This document shows positions 1 to 12,191 of a stretch of DNA of 64,000 nt, in pieces. The DNA is from Camarhynchus parvulus. Its lineage: Eukaryota > Chordata > Aves > Passeriformes > Thraupidae. Each line of letters starts with the position of its first letter. The first letter of the stretch is position 1. The notes beneath the pieces were generated by a model. That model was not told the DNA's origin, did no database searches, and was given only the letters and a program-made list of their open reading frames with translations. The stretch is from assembly GCF_901933205.1 (NCBI RefSeq), contig NC_044600.1:8222501-8286500 (forward strand), given 5' to 3'. Both the position numbers and the translations under genes were made by a program.

Positions 1-1320
1 ACTTTAAACTTCTTAGTTCACTTGCAGAATTGCTATGTGTAACTCTGCTATATTGTTGGATATGAAACAACTAGTTACAACAATTCTGTGGTTTTTACCA
101 TAGAAAGATGTATTTCCTCTTAATAATATCTAAAATTTTATATAATTTCTTGTACTGTAAGAAATAAGAAAGCTATAAGCCAAGTCCCCTTTCTGTAATT
201 TCTCACTATGGGAGAAAAACTTACACCTTGCAGGGGCAGTAAGAAAAAGTGAATCAGCTCTAAACTAAGAGCTGAAAATGCTTGTGATAAATTCAAGTCT
301 CCTGCACAGGTTTTTAATGATCTCTGGTGAGGCTCTGACTCCTCTTTCCCAGTGCTAAAGGGTTCAGAGCTCTGTTTCCAGTGTTCTCAAGGGTCAGAGA
401 AGAAACAGGCTCTGATTCCTGGGTCAGGCACTTGGCACAGTGAGGCAGCAGTTCCAAGTCTTTTGGCAGGCAGGTTGTAATGCAGCTATGCTCGAGCTAT
501 TCCATGTTTGGAGACATCTGCTCCACTACAGCCATTGCTTTGTTCTCTTGTTCATATTTCCTACACAGTAGCACATACAGAGAGAAGTTCATGTTCTCTT
601 CTATTGTCTTTATGAAAGTGATTTGGAGATGGAAAAAAAAAGGCTGATTTTTCACAAGGGTAGCACTTCAAATAAATGTGATATTAAAGCAAACATACTG
701 TGCATTCAAAATTCATCAACACAATGGATATGATTTGTGGTCTTTTTTATTTGCTCAAAAATGAGTCTGGTAGAAGAAATGCCATAACTACCACTAGGAA
801 AGCATTGACCTTTGCTAGAGACATCCAAAGGTGCTGCTGAATCTTATGAGACTCCCAAGTTAAGGAAAACCCCAAAAGACAATAGAAAAGATGACGTTTA
901 CTAGTAAAGCTGCTGCAGAGAAAACAACTAATCACTGAAAAAAAATCCCACTTTCAAGCATGTAACAGAGATTATAAAATCCTTTTAGAAAGTTTCCTGC
1001 TTAGTTACCTGTGTTTGATGCAGACATTTTGGGCTTGGTATTGCTTGCAGTGCTGCAGCCTTCCCTGTAGGAAGGTTGGCAAATTGATTGCCAATCAATG
1101 ATTTGCCAATCAATGGCAATTTGATTTCAATGGAAATTCCCTCTGATTTCAGTGGTGCAGGAACAAGCTCTAACAGAGAATTCAGATTTGCAGTGCTGAG
1201 GAAACTTTTCCAATCTTTGCAACCACTTCCCAAGGTTTTCCACATCTGGTACTTATCACACAGTCCAGGCCTTTGTGACACATCAGACAGAAATTAAACT
1301 GAAAAGTCAGAAATACTTAC
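1..1320 (-). other. IL1RAPL2: IL1RAPL2 intron following the first TIR exon (partial)
   Basis: This intronic sequence lies downstream, in transcript terms, of the 171-nt TIR exon. Its donor is GTAAGT at 1320-1315. No further TIR exon (family motif RRGWSIFELE) can be found here, so the next exon lies left of position 1. The only structure I see is a small cluster of CCAAT-like inverted and direct repeats at 1083-1116. Confidence 0.85.
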
Positions 1321-1491
1321 TTCCACTAGGGATCAGGTCCCTATCTGGAATGAAGAGTTTATATCCATAGTGCTTTTCTAGAACATCTGGCAGAATTTCA
1401 AGTGCAAACTGCTCCTCTTCATTATTATCACGATCTAATGCATCAGGATCCACTTTGGTGTATGAAAGATAAGCATCATATTCTTTGTTGT
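1321..1491 (-). CDS. IL1RAPL2: IL1RAPL2 exon: N-terminal part of cytoplasmic TIR domain
   Basis: This is an internal coding exon of 171 nt on the minus strand. The acceptor is TTTTCTTGCAG (AG at 1493-1492) and the donor is the consensus GTAAGT (GT at 1320-1319). It has 2 bases of a split Asp codon, 56 codons and 1 base that begins the next codon. The peptide starts [20 protein letters not shown], continues with [20 protein letters not shown] and ends [18 protein letters not shown] is TIR box 1 (first beta strand). [21 protein letters not shown] is helix A and the next strand. RDLIPSG begins the BB loop (box 2). [22 protein letters not shown] resembles IL1RAPL2, whereas IL1RAPL1 has [23 protein letters not shown]. 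The domain continues in an exon to the left of the window: the last base here, A, would start a Thr codon as in the family sequence SGT. TIR domains pass on signals inside the cell; in the IL1RAPL group links to JNK signalling and synapse formation are reported. Confidence 0.97.
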
Positions 1492-4400
1492 CTGCAAGAA
1501 AACAAATCATGTTCAGCCTGCTGTTTGCAAGAACACTATAAGGAACACACCAGAGTACTGGGAAATTGTATTATTCCTTGAAACCACCAAGCATTTCCCA
1601 ACAAGATGGGAACTTTTCAGAGGAACATATAATCTGGCTTCCAGGCAGAAATCTTATGGACTCTTTCAGTTTTCTTCTGCATGGTGAACAGTAACTCTGC
1701 TCCATGTGGTCAGACATGTGCCACAGCTGAAAACATCATGGGCAAAATTTTCATACAAATACTAAAGTGGAAACTTCTATTTTAAGCCTTTACATATTTG
1801 TAATGCAATTCTTTCAACTTCTATTCCTCAAGAGTTCTAGGGTATGTTAAAGTTTTCAGATTGGAAACTTTTTGAGCCTGGAAAGTTTTGAGCAAGGAAA
1901 ATTTCCTTCCATAAGTAATTATGAGAAAAGACATGATTAATTCAAACAAATCCTGACTATTCAGAAAATAATGCCAAACTCAAAGAGTTCAAAGCATTTT
2001 TTTCCAGAAAACCCCACAGTTTAAAAAATCAGTATCATAATTTTGGATCACAATCCACTTGATCCAGAAGATTTTAAATACTTGGGGATCACAATATAAG
2101 AGAGACAAATGACTCCCATAAAGGGCAACATTCCTTGTCCTCCTCCTCTTCCTCCTCCTCCTACCCAGCACTGGGGCTCGTCTCCAGCTCTGCTTCTGAA
2201 ACATGGAGCTAAGAGCTCATGAGTGTGCCAGGAACAGAAGTGGTGCCACCACAGAGCTGGGGACCCATGCTGAGATCAGACTGTCTTAGTGACATTTCTC
2301 TTTGTGTTCCTCTGCAGTAATGGAAAACAGTATATTGAAAAAGTCAACCTTCAGCAATTCAGCCTCTAGGGAAGAGCCCAGCTGCCATTATTTGCAGAAA
2401 ATGAAAAATCAAATAGTTAATGTTGTGAGAAGAAAACTGCATGAATGGAGGGTTTCTGAGTACCAATTATCTGTAAAGAATAGTGCACATGAAAGATAAT
2501 TAAAGCAGTTAAAATTCTTCAATATATTCTGATAAAAAGAACAAATACCTAATCATAATAAAATATATCTCTTGATGACCTTGAACTGATGGTTACTTAT
2601 AATTCCTGACACAAAGCCAGACCCACGAGGGTCAGAGCTGTACTCAAAGCATGTGAATAATTACATATTTGTAAAAGGCAATTTGCCTAGTGTCACCATG
2701 GCTGTAGGGGACGATGGAAGATGTCCACCTGGCTTGCTGACATTCCTCTGAAGTCAACAGGCCAGCCAGCTTTGGTGGCCTATCCAAAACCTGCCTCCCT
2801 GTGCATAAGGAAGCCTGCCAAAACCTTTTAGGAGATGCCAGTGATCCTGGAGGCAGCATGCCTGCACAGTGTGGGAGCTGCAGAGCCCTGACATCCCAGG
2901 GTGCAGAGCACCAGGGTCCCTGAGCCCCTGCCCAGGCACCCCAGCCCACAGTGCCAGCCAGCAGGATGCTGACAGGAGCAGCTCCCTTGGGCTGCGGGCA
3001 GCTTGGGCAGTGGTGGTACAGCTCCTCAGCCCCTGCTGGCTGCCCACAAGCTCTGTGTACCAGGGTAGAGAAGGAGGAGCTGCCCACACTCGCCCACTGC
3101 TGGCTCTGGGGGCTCTGGGAGCAGCACTGTTTGCAGCCATTTCCTAAATGCATCCTTTAATCCTCAGTGTCATTTTCTCTAAAAGCAATGCTACACACAA
3201 CACAGGAAGTGAGCGTGTCCAACATTGCTTATGTGGGGTATTTTTAGAAACAGGAATAAAGCAGATCTGTTGAGTTCCAAATCTTCTTTTATAAAGAAAT
3301 ACACATACAAGTGGAAAATGACCCTGTGATTGCATCCATACAGCTGAGTGCTCATGGGAGCTCTGTATGCTCCCCCTACAATGAGAAGAAACAAACATCC
3401 CCATATATGATTTGACTGCTGTAAAATTGTGCCTCCATCTTTCATCCTGCAGGATCAGACAAGACACAAAGCTGTGAAAGGTCTACAATTATGCACTGGA
3501 AAAATACAAGGTTGTTTTCAAAATTTATAGGCAGACAAAATCCCCTACGTACTCATGGGTCTTCCTCTAAACAACCAGAAAATAATATTGTTTAATAAAT
3601 TAAAAAGTGATTGAACCAAGTATTTTTATATGAGTAAAAATGCAGCAGTTTCACACTGAAAACACAGGATAAGCAAATTGAAGCAGGCTGGAGGAAGTTA
3701 CCACTTTTGGTTGGTGTGAAGCAGGGATATTATGTTGGTATAATCCCAGGGTGTTTCAGGTAAAGTATTTCTCAAACCACATAATCTCACCCTTCCCTTT
3801 GTCCTAGGCACCAGTATAAATATTGTGCAGTATTGTAGAGTATGGGAAAAGCATAAATTTATTTTTTTCCCAGTCACACATAAGGATTGAGAAAGAGCAA
3901 GTTTCCTGATCTCTACTGCTGCTATCTATCACAGAATCACAAAGTATTCTGAGGTGGAAGGGACCCACATGGATGACCCTTCCTCTTTCTAAAATTCCCT
4001 AGATGTCATTCCATCCATTCTCCAAGACTTCTGTGGATTTCATCATAGTGGAACCTTTTCAGACCGTATCTGCCCATTGTGAAACAGAAACATTTATCAC
4101 TGTGATAACAGAAATGCCAATTGCGGGAAGCAACATGTCTATGCAACTGCACATTGTTTAGGCACTATGGAAAATGTGTTCCCTGCTCTCTTTTCAAATA
4201 CATTAGAGTTTCTGGATGTACCAGAAACTAAGTGGTACAGTGGGTTATGGCAAGTACGTGAATACTGCACTTTCTCTCTTTAGCAGATACTACTTAGATG
4301 CATATTAATAGCATATTAATTATAAAATAAGTGTTAAGAACATAGTAATAGGATTTAAAGATTGGGATTTAGTTTACAGGGCTTACTCCAACTTCATAGG

Positions 4401-5048
4401 AGAAGGAATGTTCTATATTCAGAATTAAAGCCTCAATTTAAAAATACAAGCTTAGCTTTAGGCACCAAACAGAATATATGCTAGTGAGAGGGAAGGTGGG
4501 GTAAGAAAAATGGAAAACAGTCTAGTTTATTCCTAAAGATACACCCCAGACAAGCTGCACATTCCCATCAAGTTGTTTACAGTCTCCCAATGAGCTGAGG
4601 TAACCAGTTAACCTCATAACAATCACCTCTCACTGGCCAGAGTAGGTCACTGGAAGCCTGGTGGCAATTCAAGGAAAATGCTTCATGAAGAATGCCTGGT
4701 GAAAGGCGGCTCAGATAGACAGTGTGGATCTCAGGAGAGGGGACCCTGGGCACATGTGGCACTGGACACATGAAGGTGAAGTGTTCACAAATGACATGTG
4801 AGCCTCTGCAGCAGACTCATGAACAATTCTCCTGGCTCCCTTTTGCTCATGGCAGAGCCCAGTGACATTTCTGTGGAAAGACTCATTGATCTCAGGGGGC
4901 TTTGCGAGGAAGTTGTAGGGCTTTATACTGTTGGGTGCTTAGTAGTTTAAACTAGCAGCAGGTCTTTTAGGATTCATTTCAATCTCACCACTTTGGGTCT
5001 CTCAAATATTTCCATTGCATATACTGAGTTTCCTCTGCAACTGCTTAC
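1492..5048 (-). other. IL1RAPL2: IL1RAPL2 intron between transmembrane and TIR exons
   Basis: This 3.56-kb intron is bounded by GTAAGC and TTGCAG. It holds a purine/pyrimidine-skewed patch near 2137-2164, a locally GC-richer, CpG-poor patch near 2860-3130 and a short CR1 3' end relic at 3928-3985. The overlapping short open frames on both strands at 2.7-3.2 kb reflect the GC-rich patch and have no family resemblance. Confidence 0.85.
3928..3985 (-). repeat. CR1 LINE 3' end relic
   Basis: The plus strand reads ATCACAGAATCAC, then TATTCTGAGGTGGAAGGGAC followed by CCACATGGATGACC. This is the reverse complement of the 3' terminus of avian CR1 elements, which in songbirds typically carries ATTCTGAGTTGGAAGGGACCC. 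The element is therefore minus-oriented and heavily truncated. Similarity fades after about 3985. Confidence 0.75.
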
Positions 5049-5192
5049 CATCAGCTGCTTCATCTCCTCCAAAGTTCTGTCTGTAGAACAGCATTAACTC
5101 TATGTTGTAGCACTTATAGATGGTCACGAGCAAAATAAGCAGAAGAAGGATGGCTCCCAGTCCTCCAGCAAGTTCTATTTTGTAGATCAAAT
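5049..5192 (-). CDS. IL1RAPL2: IL1RAPL2 exon: transmembrane helix and juxtamembrane segment
   Basis: This is an internal coding exon of 144 nt on the minus strand. The acceptor is TTTTAG (AG at 5194-5193) and the donor is GTAAGC (GT at 5048-5047). It has 2 bases of a split Asp codon, 47 whole codons and 1 base. The peptide reads [20 protein letters not shown], then [20 protein letters not shown] and GGDEAAD. The run [17 protein letters not shown] is the single transmembrane helix. The following Lys-Cys-Tyr and the Arg of FYRQ begin the cytoplasmic side, as expected for a type I receptor. [15 protein letters not shown] and [15 protein letters not shown] match IL1RAPL2; the paralogue IL1RAPL1 has a different start (ELMYTVELAGG) and KCYKIEIMLFYRNHF. 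The acidic linker GGDEAAD is more variable than the helix. The exon is intact. Confidence 0.96.
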
Positions 5193-8100
5193 CTAAAATT
5201 AGCAAGGAAAGGCAAAAAGGTTATGATCTTTCCAAGCTATATTTTCTCTAATTCACCATATAATTCCACATAAAATTGTGCAGCTTCCAATTACAACCAC
5301 CATAACGTTAAAAATTCCTAATAATTTTGTCCATTGCCTATTATTTAATTTTACTCATTTACTCCATCTACTGCTCATCTGAAATAACCATCTGAAATCC
5401 AGAATGCATTTGAGGCTACACATGTAAATCTCCTACACAGGAACTATGTAGTGATTTTACACAGAGGAGTAACCAACTTTTAATGAGCTGGTGGCGTTTG
5501 AAACTTCTGCACTGGCAGAGTGCATCAAATGCTGTCTGCAGCCTGTGAGGACAGATTGGGCAGGACCTGGTCCCTTCCCCTCCAAATTAGACAGCTTTGG
5601 TTTTCTATTTGTGAAGCCTGTGGACAAGCTGATGTGAGCTGCCAAGCCAGGGCTTCAGCTGGATCACTGGAAAATGAGTTGGGCTTGCAGGAAGCCCAAG
5701 ATAACACAAGAAGCCAGGAGCACACATCAGGCTGCAAAGAGCCACTTTATTTGGCATGGCTGTTAACAGGGTTCTCACACATTTGTAGAGCTCATAATTT
5801 AATGGGACCTTGTGTTAGCTAAATTTTCCTACTCAGATGCTTTTGTTAGGAAACATCACAAGAACTCAAAGAACTTCACAAATGCATCCAGACACAATGA
5901 TCTTTTACAGCTGGGGAAACAGGCTTAGAAAAGAGAAGCATGACATTCAAGGTCATTCAGCAAACCAATGAGAAAATGGGATAAAACCCTTGGACACCAG
6001 TCCAGAGCTTCATCTGATGCAAGGGACTGACTTGAACATTGCTCTTTATCCTGAAACGTCCTCTGGAAGTAATATTGCTCCTAACACCACCTGGCATATT
6101 ACTTAGCCATAAAGGACAGAGGATGACAATTTGACTCTCACAGCCTGTATTGGTTCAGATAAGACGTCATGAAGATATTTGCTGCTGTGACAAACACAGT
6201 GAGAAGTTGCCAAACTCACACAGCTGGGACAAAGTTATTGTGATATTTATTGTTCTAAAACTTAGGTCAGAAAAAATTACTCATATGTCATTTGTGTCAC
6301 TTTCAAGATAAAAAGCAAATTAGCTGCATATCTTTGGGGGTTATTTTTGCCTCACCATGCCTTCTATTTCAATAATTAACATCAGATGTCAAACTATTCC
6401 CAGTTTACAGTATCTCTGATGTCTGTCTGGCAAGAAGTCATGGACTAATAGATGGAAAAAGTCTATTATAATAGCTATTTAATCTCTCTGAGAACACAGG
6501 GAATTCATGGGACTTTTACTACACTGCATGATAAAGCCTGCATCCTCTGGGGGATAAATCTAGGCAAATGGAGAACAGAGTTGGTTAAAATCACTTTTGA
6601 GGGGATTTTATTTTTTTAAATTGTACTGAATCCTTTTTGCTAGGAAATGGAGATGATGGCAAAACTGCCAGCTTGGAAGGAAAGAAAATACTGAGCCTTG
6701 CAGCCCTCTTGCAGCTGTCTTGCAGGAGCACAGAGTTGTACCCACTTTGGTGGGCGGAATAGCAGGGTATAAAGCAAACCCACAAAATCCAGCTCGAAAG
6801 GCAAAATTGATCAGCCTTTGCATGTCCAGTATTTGTCTTCTGCCCCATGAATTCTCCTAGAGTACAGACATAAGGACTCTAGGAGAGTCCTTATAGAAAA
6901 AGGGGCTTTCCTTATGGGAAAAGCTGAGGCTTTTGAGGTCTCCTTATTTCCATTCCAAAGTGAAGGCAATGAGAAAAACCCAGGATGTTCATTTTTCTTG
7001 CCTACTCTACTTAACCTTGGCATCTGATTAATTCCTTCCTCCTCAAGTGGTCCTCACTGAGATAAATAGGGAAGCAGCATATCTAACACTAGAAAAGAAG
7101 CTGAATCTGGTCTCTGTGCTATAAGAGTGAATGAAAAATAGCAAATAATAATATTGATAGTTTCTAATGTAAAATAATGTAGAAGGACCTTGCCACAACA
7201 TATTGCACATATTTCAGAGGATCATGGTCTTTAAAATAGCAAAAGTCTCATAAATACCCAATAAGTGAGAGACAACTACATTTTAGAAGTTCCTCATAAT
7301 TTAGTGACATATCACTATCAAACCCACCCCCCCTAAAATTAGTTCCTTGCATGTCTTAATTAAAGGCAGCCTCCTTTAAAAAAATCATGAAGAAAAGTCA
7401 TCATAATATTTACTTTTATCTCAATTCACTACTTCTTGCCACTAAAAGCATAGTCTGACTTTATTCTGCGGTTTCTGACAAGTTATTTATCTTTCAGAAC
7501 AGTTATATTATAGACTATGTAGACTTCAGACACTAAATACTGGACTGTTTTCAAGCCCTTTTGAAGGGAATCCTGAACTATTCCCACAACTAAGGATAAC
7601 TGGGTGTATATTGTATTTCCATGTTATTTGAGTACCAAATATGCTAGGACAGCATGGAGAAAAAAAAAAAAATAAAAGCAAACCAAACCCAGGATAGTCC
7701 AGAACGTATTTCTGAAGTGTTTGAAAGCAAGTAATGTGGTCTTGAATTAAGTCAGTAAAGAAGAATGTGATAGCAGACAGTTGTGTTCAGGTCTTAGGAG
7801 CAACTCTGCCTTTGCGTTGGTGGCTTTGGGTTTGAAACTTGATTTTGTTCTTTTTCAGGTGAAAACCCCAAACAATAAAAATAATCCTAAATGATGGCAC
7901 ATGCTCTGGGGCTACACTGGAGCTGTGCAAAAAGCCACTCCTGTATTCTCCTGAAGGTTAGAGGGACTGTACCACTAATACAGCAAAATAATTGTATTTT
8001 CCCTGAAACATTTGAACAGCTAATTTTTCTTTTTTCTTTTCAAAGCAAATTATGCACTAAAAATAACCGCCTGATGTCAAAACAAGAACTCTAAAAAATC

Positions 8101-10306
8101 TTATACAACCCCTACAACTTAGATTTTGGGTTTTTTTTCTGTTTTTCATCCAAGCCAGAAAAAAACCCTAAGGAGAGGGCAGGACTGAAGACAAAAGAGA
8201 GCTACAAGTGCCTCTTGTCAAACAAGGATAATACAGCTCTTAACAGGTAAGTCTTTGGAGGGAGGAGGATTTCTCTGACTGAGAGGTCTGGGCTGCAGCA
8301 CATTGCAATAGAAATCCCTTCTTTGACATGCACAAAGGATGCTGGTCAACAGCTTTCTGCAAGTCCTGCCCTAAATCTTGTCCCAGCTCAGTAAATACAG
8401 TAGTATTTCCTGACTCATGAATATCTACGGTAAAATCTAAGCTGGAGAAAGTTAGGATAAGAAGCAATTAAATCAAGTTGCAGAAAGGAAAAGTTTGGTC
8501 AAGTATTTGTGAGAACTTAATAAATAACGAACAGGACAATAGGACAGGCAGTCAAAGGACACAGTAAAATACAGTGGTTATTTTAAATGACACTTTAATA
8601 GCCTGAAAATCAACTACTGAGAGTGCCTGAGGGGAATATAAGTTTTCTACAGCCACAGTGCAGAGAGAAATGAAATAGTAGCTGCAAAGTGATCTTTTCC
8701 ACCTCCAAATTCTGTATTCAGCAGTGTTTCTTCCATAATTCCAGCAGAGCTCTGAAATATCTGCATTTTTTTGTTATAAATAAACTGAGCTTGTTATTCT
8801 ACTATATGCACACAGCAGAACATTCACCAGTGCCAACAGAGATATACTTACTATCAGTTGTATATTTATGAGGTTCAGTGGAAGGAAAGGTAGAATGCTT
8901 TTTGCACTAGACACTAGTCCTTCATCATGATGACCAGATTACTTAATTAAAGCTGGGATAACCTGTCAGTTTAGATCACAATTGTAGAATTGTTTTGATT
9001 GGAAAACACTTCCCAGATGATTGAGTCCAACCATTAACCCAGCACTGCTGAGCCCACCACTAAACCGGGCCCACGAGGGCCACATCTGCATGGTTTTCAA
9101 ATCCCTTCAGGGATGGTGACTCCAGCATCCCCAGATCCTTTGCCACCTGGCAGCTTTCCAGCCCCTCTGCACTAGCCTGGAGCTTGCTGTGACCCAAGAG
9201 CAGGACCAAGCACTTGGCCTTGTGGAACCTCACACAACTGACCTCAGCCCATGGACCCAGCCAGTCCAGACCCCTCTGCAGAGTCCTCCTGTATGGAAGT
9301 TTGTAGTAGATAGAATGATCTGCTAGATCAACATTCCTTGATTCCAACTTTGCCACAGTGAAAGCACACAACGGACTGGAGCTGCCCTTTCAGGTTTGCC
9401 TCATGAAAACAATTCTTCTTCTCCTGTTTTGGCAAAATAATTTACATCCAAGAATTATGGCAGAGGTCTGGAGAATGTATCAACTCTTCAGTCAATCTCC
9501 AGTGCTGATGTTCTGTGGTTTCACATAACAGCTTTGCCCCAAGAGTGGAACCTTCCTTTGCTTTCCCAACAATTACTATTCTTACAGGTTTTATGTTTCC
9601 TAATACACTGTATCTCAGAGAGACCAGTATCCAATCTAAATGTCAGCCCACTTATGAATAGGAGAGCTGATTGAACAAACAACAGAGGAACTGCCATGAG
9701 ATACTGTTACACTCCCTTGATAGTGACTTTTTCAAACACAGAGTACAGCAGCACTTTTAAATTTGGCACATTCAAATACCAATGTTTTCCTTTCTGCTGT
9801 AGGTAATTTGTCAGTAGTGCTGTTCTCCATTCAGAACAGTATCAAGCAAGACAACCATGATGGGGTAACTCTCTATGTATTTGTGGCTCCCATAGCATGT
9901 TTTCATTCCTGATGCAGTTAGAAAAAATGCATGGAGACAGCTTAAAGTTTTCAATTCTAAACACAAAGCCAGGAAGTGGAGAAACATGAGAACATCTGAC
10001 CTCACTGCCAGTGAGTTCTGGGTCAAATTCATAGGTTGTTTAGTCCAAAGTACTTCCTCTGATTACTGGTGCCTTATGGGTGACTATTCCAGGCAAGTGC
10101 ATCACCTGCAAGGCCAGTTTCCTAGACACTGAAGAACAATCCATGATTCTTTTCCTATAAACTGAAGCTGTACATAAGCACACTTCAGCTCCAAGCAGGC
10201 ACACAGGAGTCCAGCCTGGCTCAGAGAGGTCAGTCAGCAGGATCTCTGATTGATGAGCTGCTGCTGAGGCAGGTGAGGTCACAGATAACTAAAAAGGGAG
10301 AATTAC
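5193..10306 (-). other. IL1RAPL2: IL1RAPL2 intron between Ig3b and transmembrane exons
   Basis: This 5.1-kb phase-1 intron is bounded by GTAATT and TTTTAG. Its only recognisable content is a CR1 LINE fragment near 8978-9385 and an A-run at about 7661-7673. The rest is unremarkable AT-rich sequence with no exon-like match that I can support. Confidence 0.85.
8978..9385 (-). repeat. CR1 LINE, 3' portion, minus orientation
   Basis: The plus strand starts with a degraded CR1 3' end (TTGTAGAATTGTTTTGATTG, then CCCAGATGATTGAGTCCAACC). It continues with typical CR1 3'-UTR blocks read in reverse: AACCCAGCACTGCTGAG, CCACATCTGCATGGTTTTCA and AGGGATGGTGACTCCAGCAT. Then follow GGACCAAGCACTTGGCCTTG, CAGTCCAGACCCCTCTGCAG and AGATCAACATTCC. 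It is a 5'-truncated copy whose open reading frame is not intact. The exact left and right edges are approximate. Confidence 0.85.
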
Positions 10307-10452
10307 CTTTTTTGCGCAGAAGAACGCTGGCGTGCCTCCGTCCATTTCTGTTCTCCACGTGACACGTGTAGTTAGCCAGGTCTGCCTCCTCTACAGCATC
10401 AAAGATCAATGTCAACTCAACTTCTTTTTCTCCAAGATGTTCTCTGAGGAGT
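10307..10452 (-). CDS. IL1RAPL2: IL1RAPL2 exon: second half of third Ig-like domain
   Basis: This is an internal coding exon of 146 nt on the minus strand. Its acceptor is CTTCCTTCCAG (AG at 10454-10453) and its donor is GTAATT (GT at 10306-10305). It supplies the last base of the Arg codon begun in the previous exon, 48 whole codons, and the first base of the next codon. The peptide begins [17 protein letters not shown] and contains [18 protein letters not shown], ending [16 protein letters not shown] is the F-G strand region of the Ig3 domain. Its Cys pairs with the Cys of the preceding exon, and N-Y-T is a potential N-glycosylation sequon. [12 protein letters not shown] is the last ectodomain strand before the membrane. 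The IL1RAPL family assignment is very strong; [10 protein letters not shown] and ADLANYTC favour the IL1RAPL2 paralogue. No stops or frameshifts are seen. Confidence 0.96.
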
Positions 10453-11836
10453 CTGGAAGGAAGGATACAGCCTTTGCTTTAACTGAATTAATATGGATGG
10501 CAGATTCCCAAAAGCACTATGATTTCTCAGCACAAGACGATGTTCCTTGGCCTCCTTCACTCCTAGAGAAGGACTTAAAAGGAGACTCATGTTGCCTGAA
10601 AGAAGCTTCACAGAGGCATTTTCCATGACCACCAGAAGGCTTTTTCTCCTGCCATGTCTAGTGAGGAGCAGAACCAAGTGCAGGAAGAGTGGCCATGAGC
10701 ACAGTGGTTATGTGTGGCTTCTTTCTTGGCTCCATCAGAATAAAATGCTAAAAACAATGCTTCTTTTAAAAGAAGTGACAAATATCCATTTTCCAGAAGC
10801 AGGATGTGCTGCTAAGCCATCAGTGAACAAATTACAGGGCAATTTAAAGGCTGGGTATTGTGATACATTTTAATTCAGTGTGGAAAACCAACAAAAGAAG
10901 CTGTGCTACTCTTAGGAATTTTCCTCTATTTTTGGGGGCTAGACCCTGACTTTTAAAAGAAACAGTGTCAAGAACAAGAGCTCTCTGCTCCTTTGAGAGG
11001 AAAGAGGAGACATGCAAAATCCTCACACATGGAATAAAAGTTCTAGCAGACTTTCAGGCCAGAGGTACAGCCTTTTCATGTCATTGTTCTCATGTGAACA
11101 TTAAAAAGAATGCAAAGTAAATGCACGTTTTCTGCTGCTGACATTAAGTCTAAAAATACAATACCCTATTCTCTCAAAAGGCTTATCACTTGCTCAAGAA
11201 AAAGTTGCTGCTCCTTTGAACAGGGAAATGTAACGTCAAGTAAAATCCACCAGATAAATTTGATCCTGTTTGTGTAATGCTGCACAAGAAGGTAAAGAGA
11301 AAATGTGGGGTGCCCTCACAGTCACCTGTGAACTCACCACTGCATGTGGCACTTCAGTGAGTCTGTTCTCGGAAAAGACTGCACAGCACTGTGAGGTAAA
11401 GGCAGAAATAAAACCCAGAGTCACCAAAAAAGAAATATTTTCTCCCGAGACCAAAAGGAGGAAACTGGATGGGAAGTAATGAACCAGAGTGCTGCCTGCT
11501 CTGGATGGAAACTGCTGCTGGAGACATTCCCATTTGTCAGTAATAGCAAACCCCAAACTTCTCTTTTATAAACCAAAGACATTGTGTGTGCACACATTTC
11601 CTTATGTACATGATTTCACAGGACATCCATGGAACTCCAAACACACTGAAAACAAATCAAAAGACAAGTATGAGGGCATTGCACTAGACAATCAAAAATG
11701 CAAGCCTGACTGCTACAAACACATCTCTGCAGTGACTCAGAAGAGGCACCAGAGCATCCACAACAATTCAGCCTCTTTCACTGTGGCAACATAACTGGCA
11801 AAAAAGCAAGTGGAAAAACATTAGTTTAAAAACAGG

Positions 11837-11852
11837 GTGTGTGTGTGTGTGT
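11837..11852. repeat. (GT)8 microsatellite
   Basis: Sixteen nucleotides of pure GT repeat in the Ig3 intron, CA on the gene's sense strand. Confidence 0.95.
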
Positions 11853-11875
11853 TGAATTTAGAAACTTGGATTGCA

Positions 11876-11951
11876 TCTTTTTTTTTTCCCAAATTCATTC
11901 TCATTGATTATGCTTCTTTTTTCTTTCCTTTTTTCTTTTTTCTTTTTTTTT
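11876..11951. repeat. Pyrimidine-rich low-complexity tract
   Basis: T-runs mixed with C (for example TTCTTTCCTTTTTTCTTTTT) cover most of this stretch, with one short normal insert. On the gene's sense strand it is a purine-rich tract. Confidence 0.85.
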
Positions 11952-12102
11952 AAATTCTGGTTCAGAGTCCAAGCAGTGAAATAATGGAAGAAAGGTTGAA
12001 TTTGCACAATTTCTGTCCAGAAAAAAACCTCCTCAGAAAGCCTGGTCTGTTTGCATACTCAGCCTAAATCACTGGGAGTGAGGTAAATCAATTCTTATTT
12101 AC

Positions 12103-12191
12103 CTGTTATTCTGCTATATCTATATAAAGACTCAGGAAAGCCACTCTGCTGGTAAACAATATGCCCAACAACTTTTGGTCTACCAATCACG
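12103..12191 (-). other. Candidate cryptic or alternative exon inside the Ig3 intron
   Basis: On the minus strand a strong acceptor (TATTGTTCCTTGCAG, AG at 12193-12192) is followed 89 nt later by a good donor (ACAG then GTAAAT, GT at 12102-12101). If joined to the upstream Ig3a exon the frame stays open through the 89 nt (peptide starting VIGRPKVVGHIVYQQSGF). Because 89 is not a multiple of 3, joining on to the normal next exon would reach a stop soon after. If the donor were ignored, the frame ends at a TAA a few bases on. This is an inference from splice signals; such pairs also arise by chance, and I do not recognise the peptide. Confidence 0.25.

Noticed and set aside
2644..3160. Up to 169-codon open frames on both strands in a GC-richer patch
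   Set aside because: Several frames are open at once because GC-rich sequence has few stops. The peptides are low-complexity and unrecognised.
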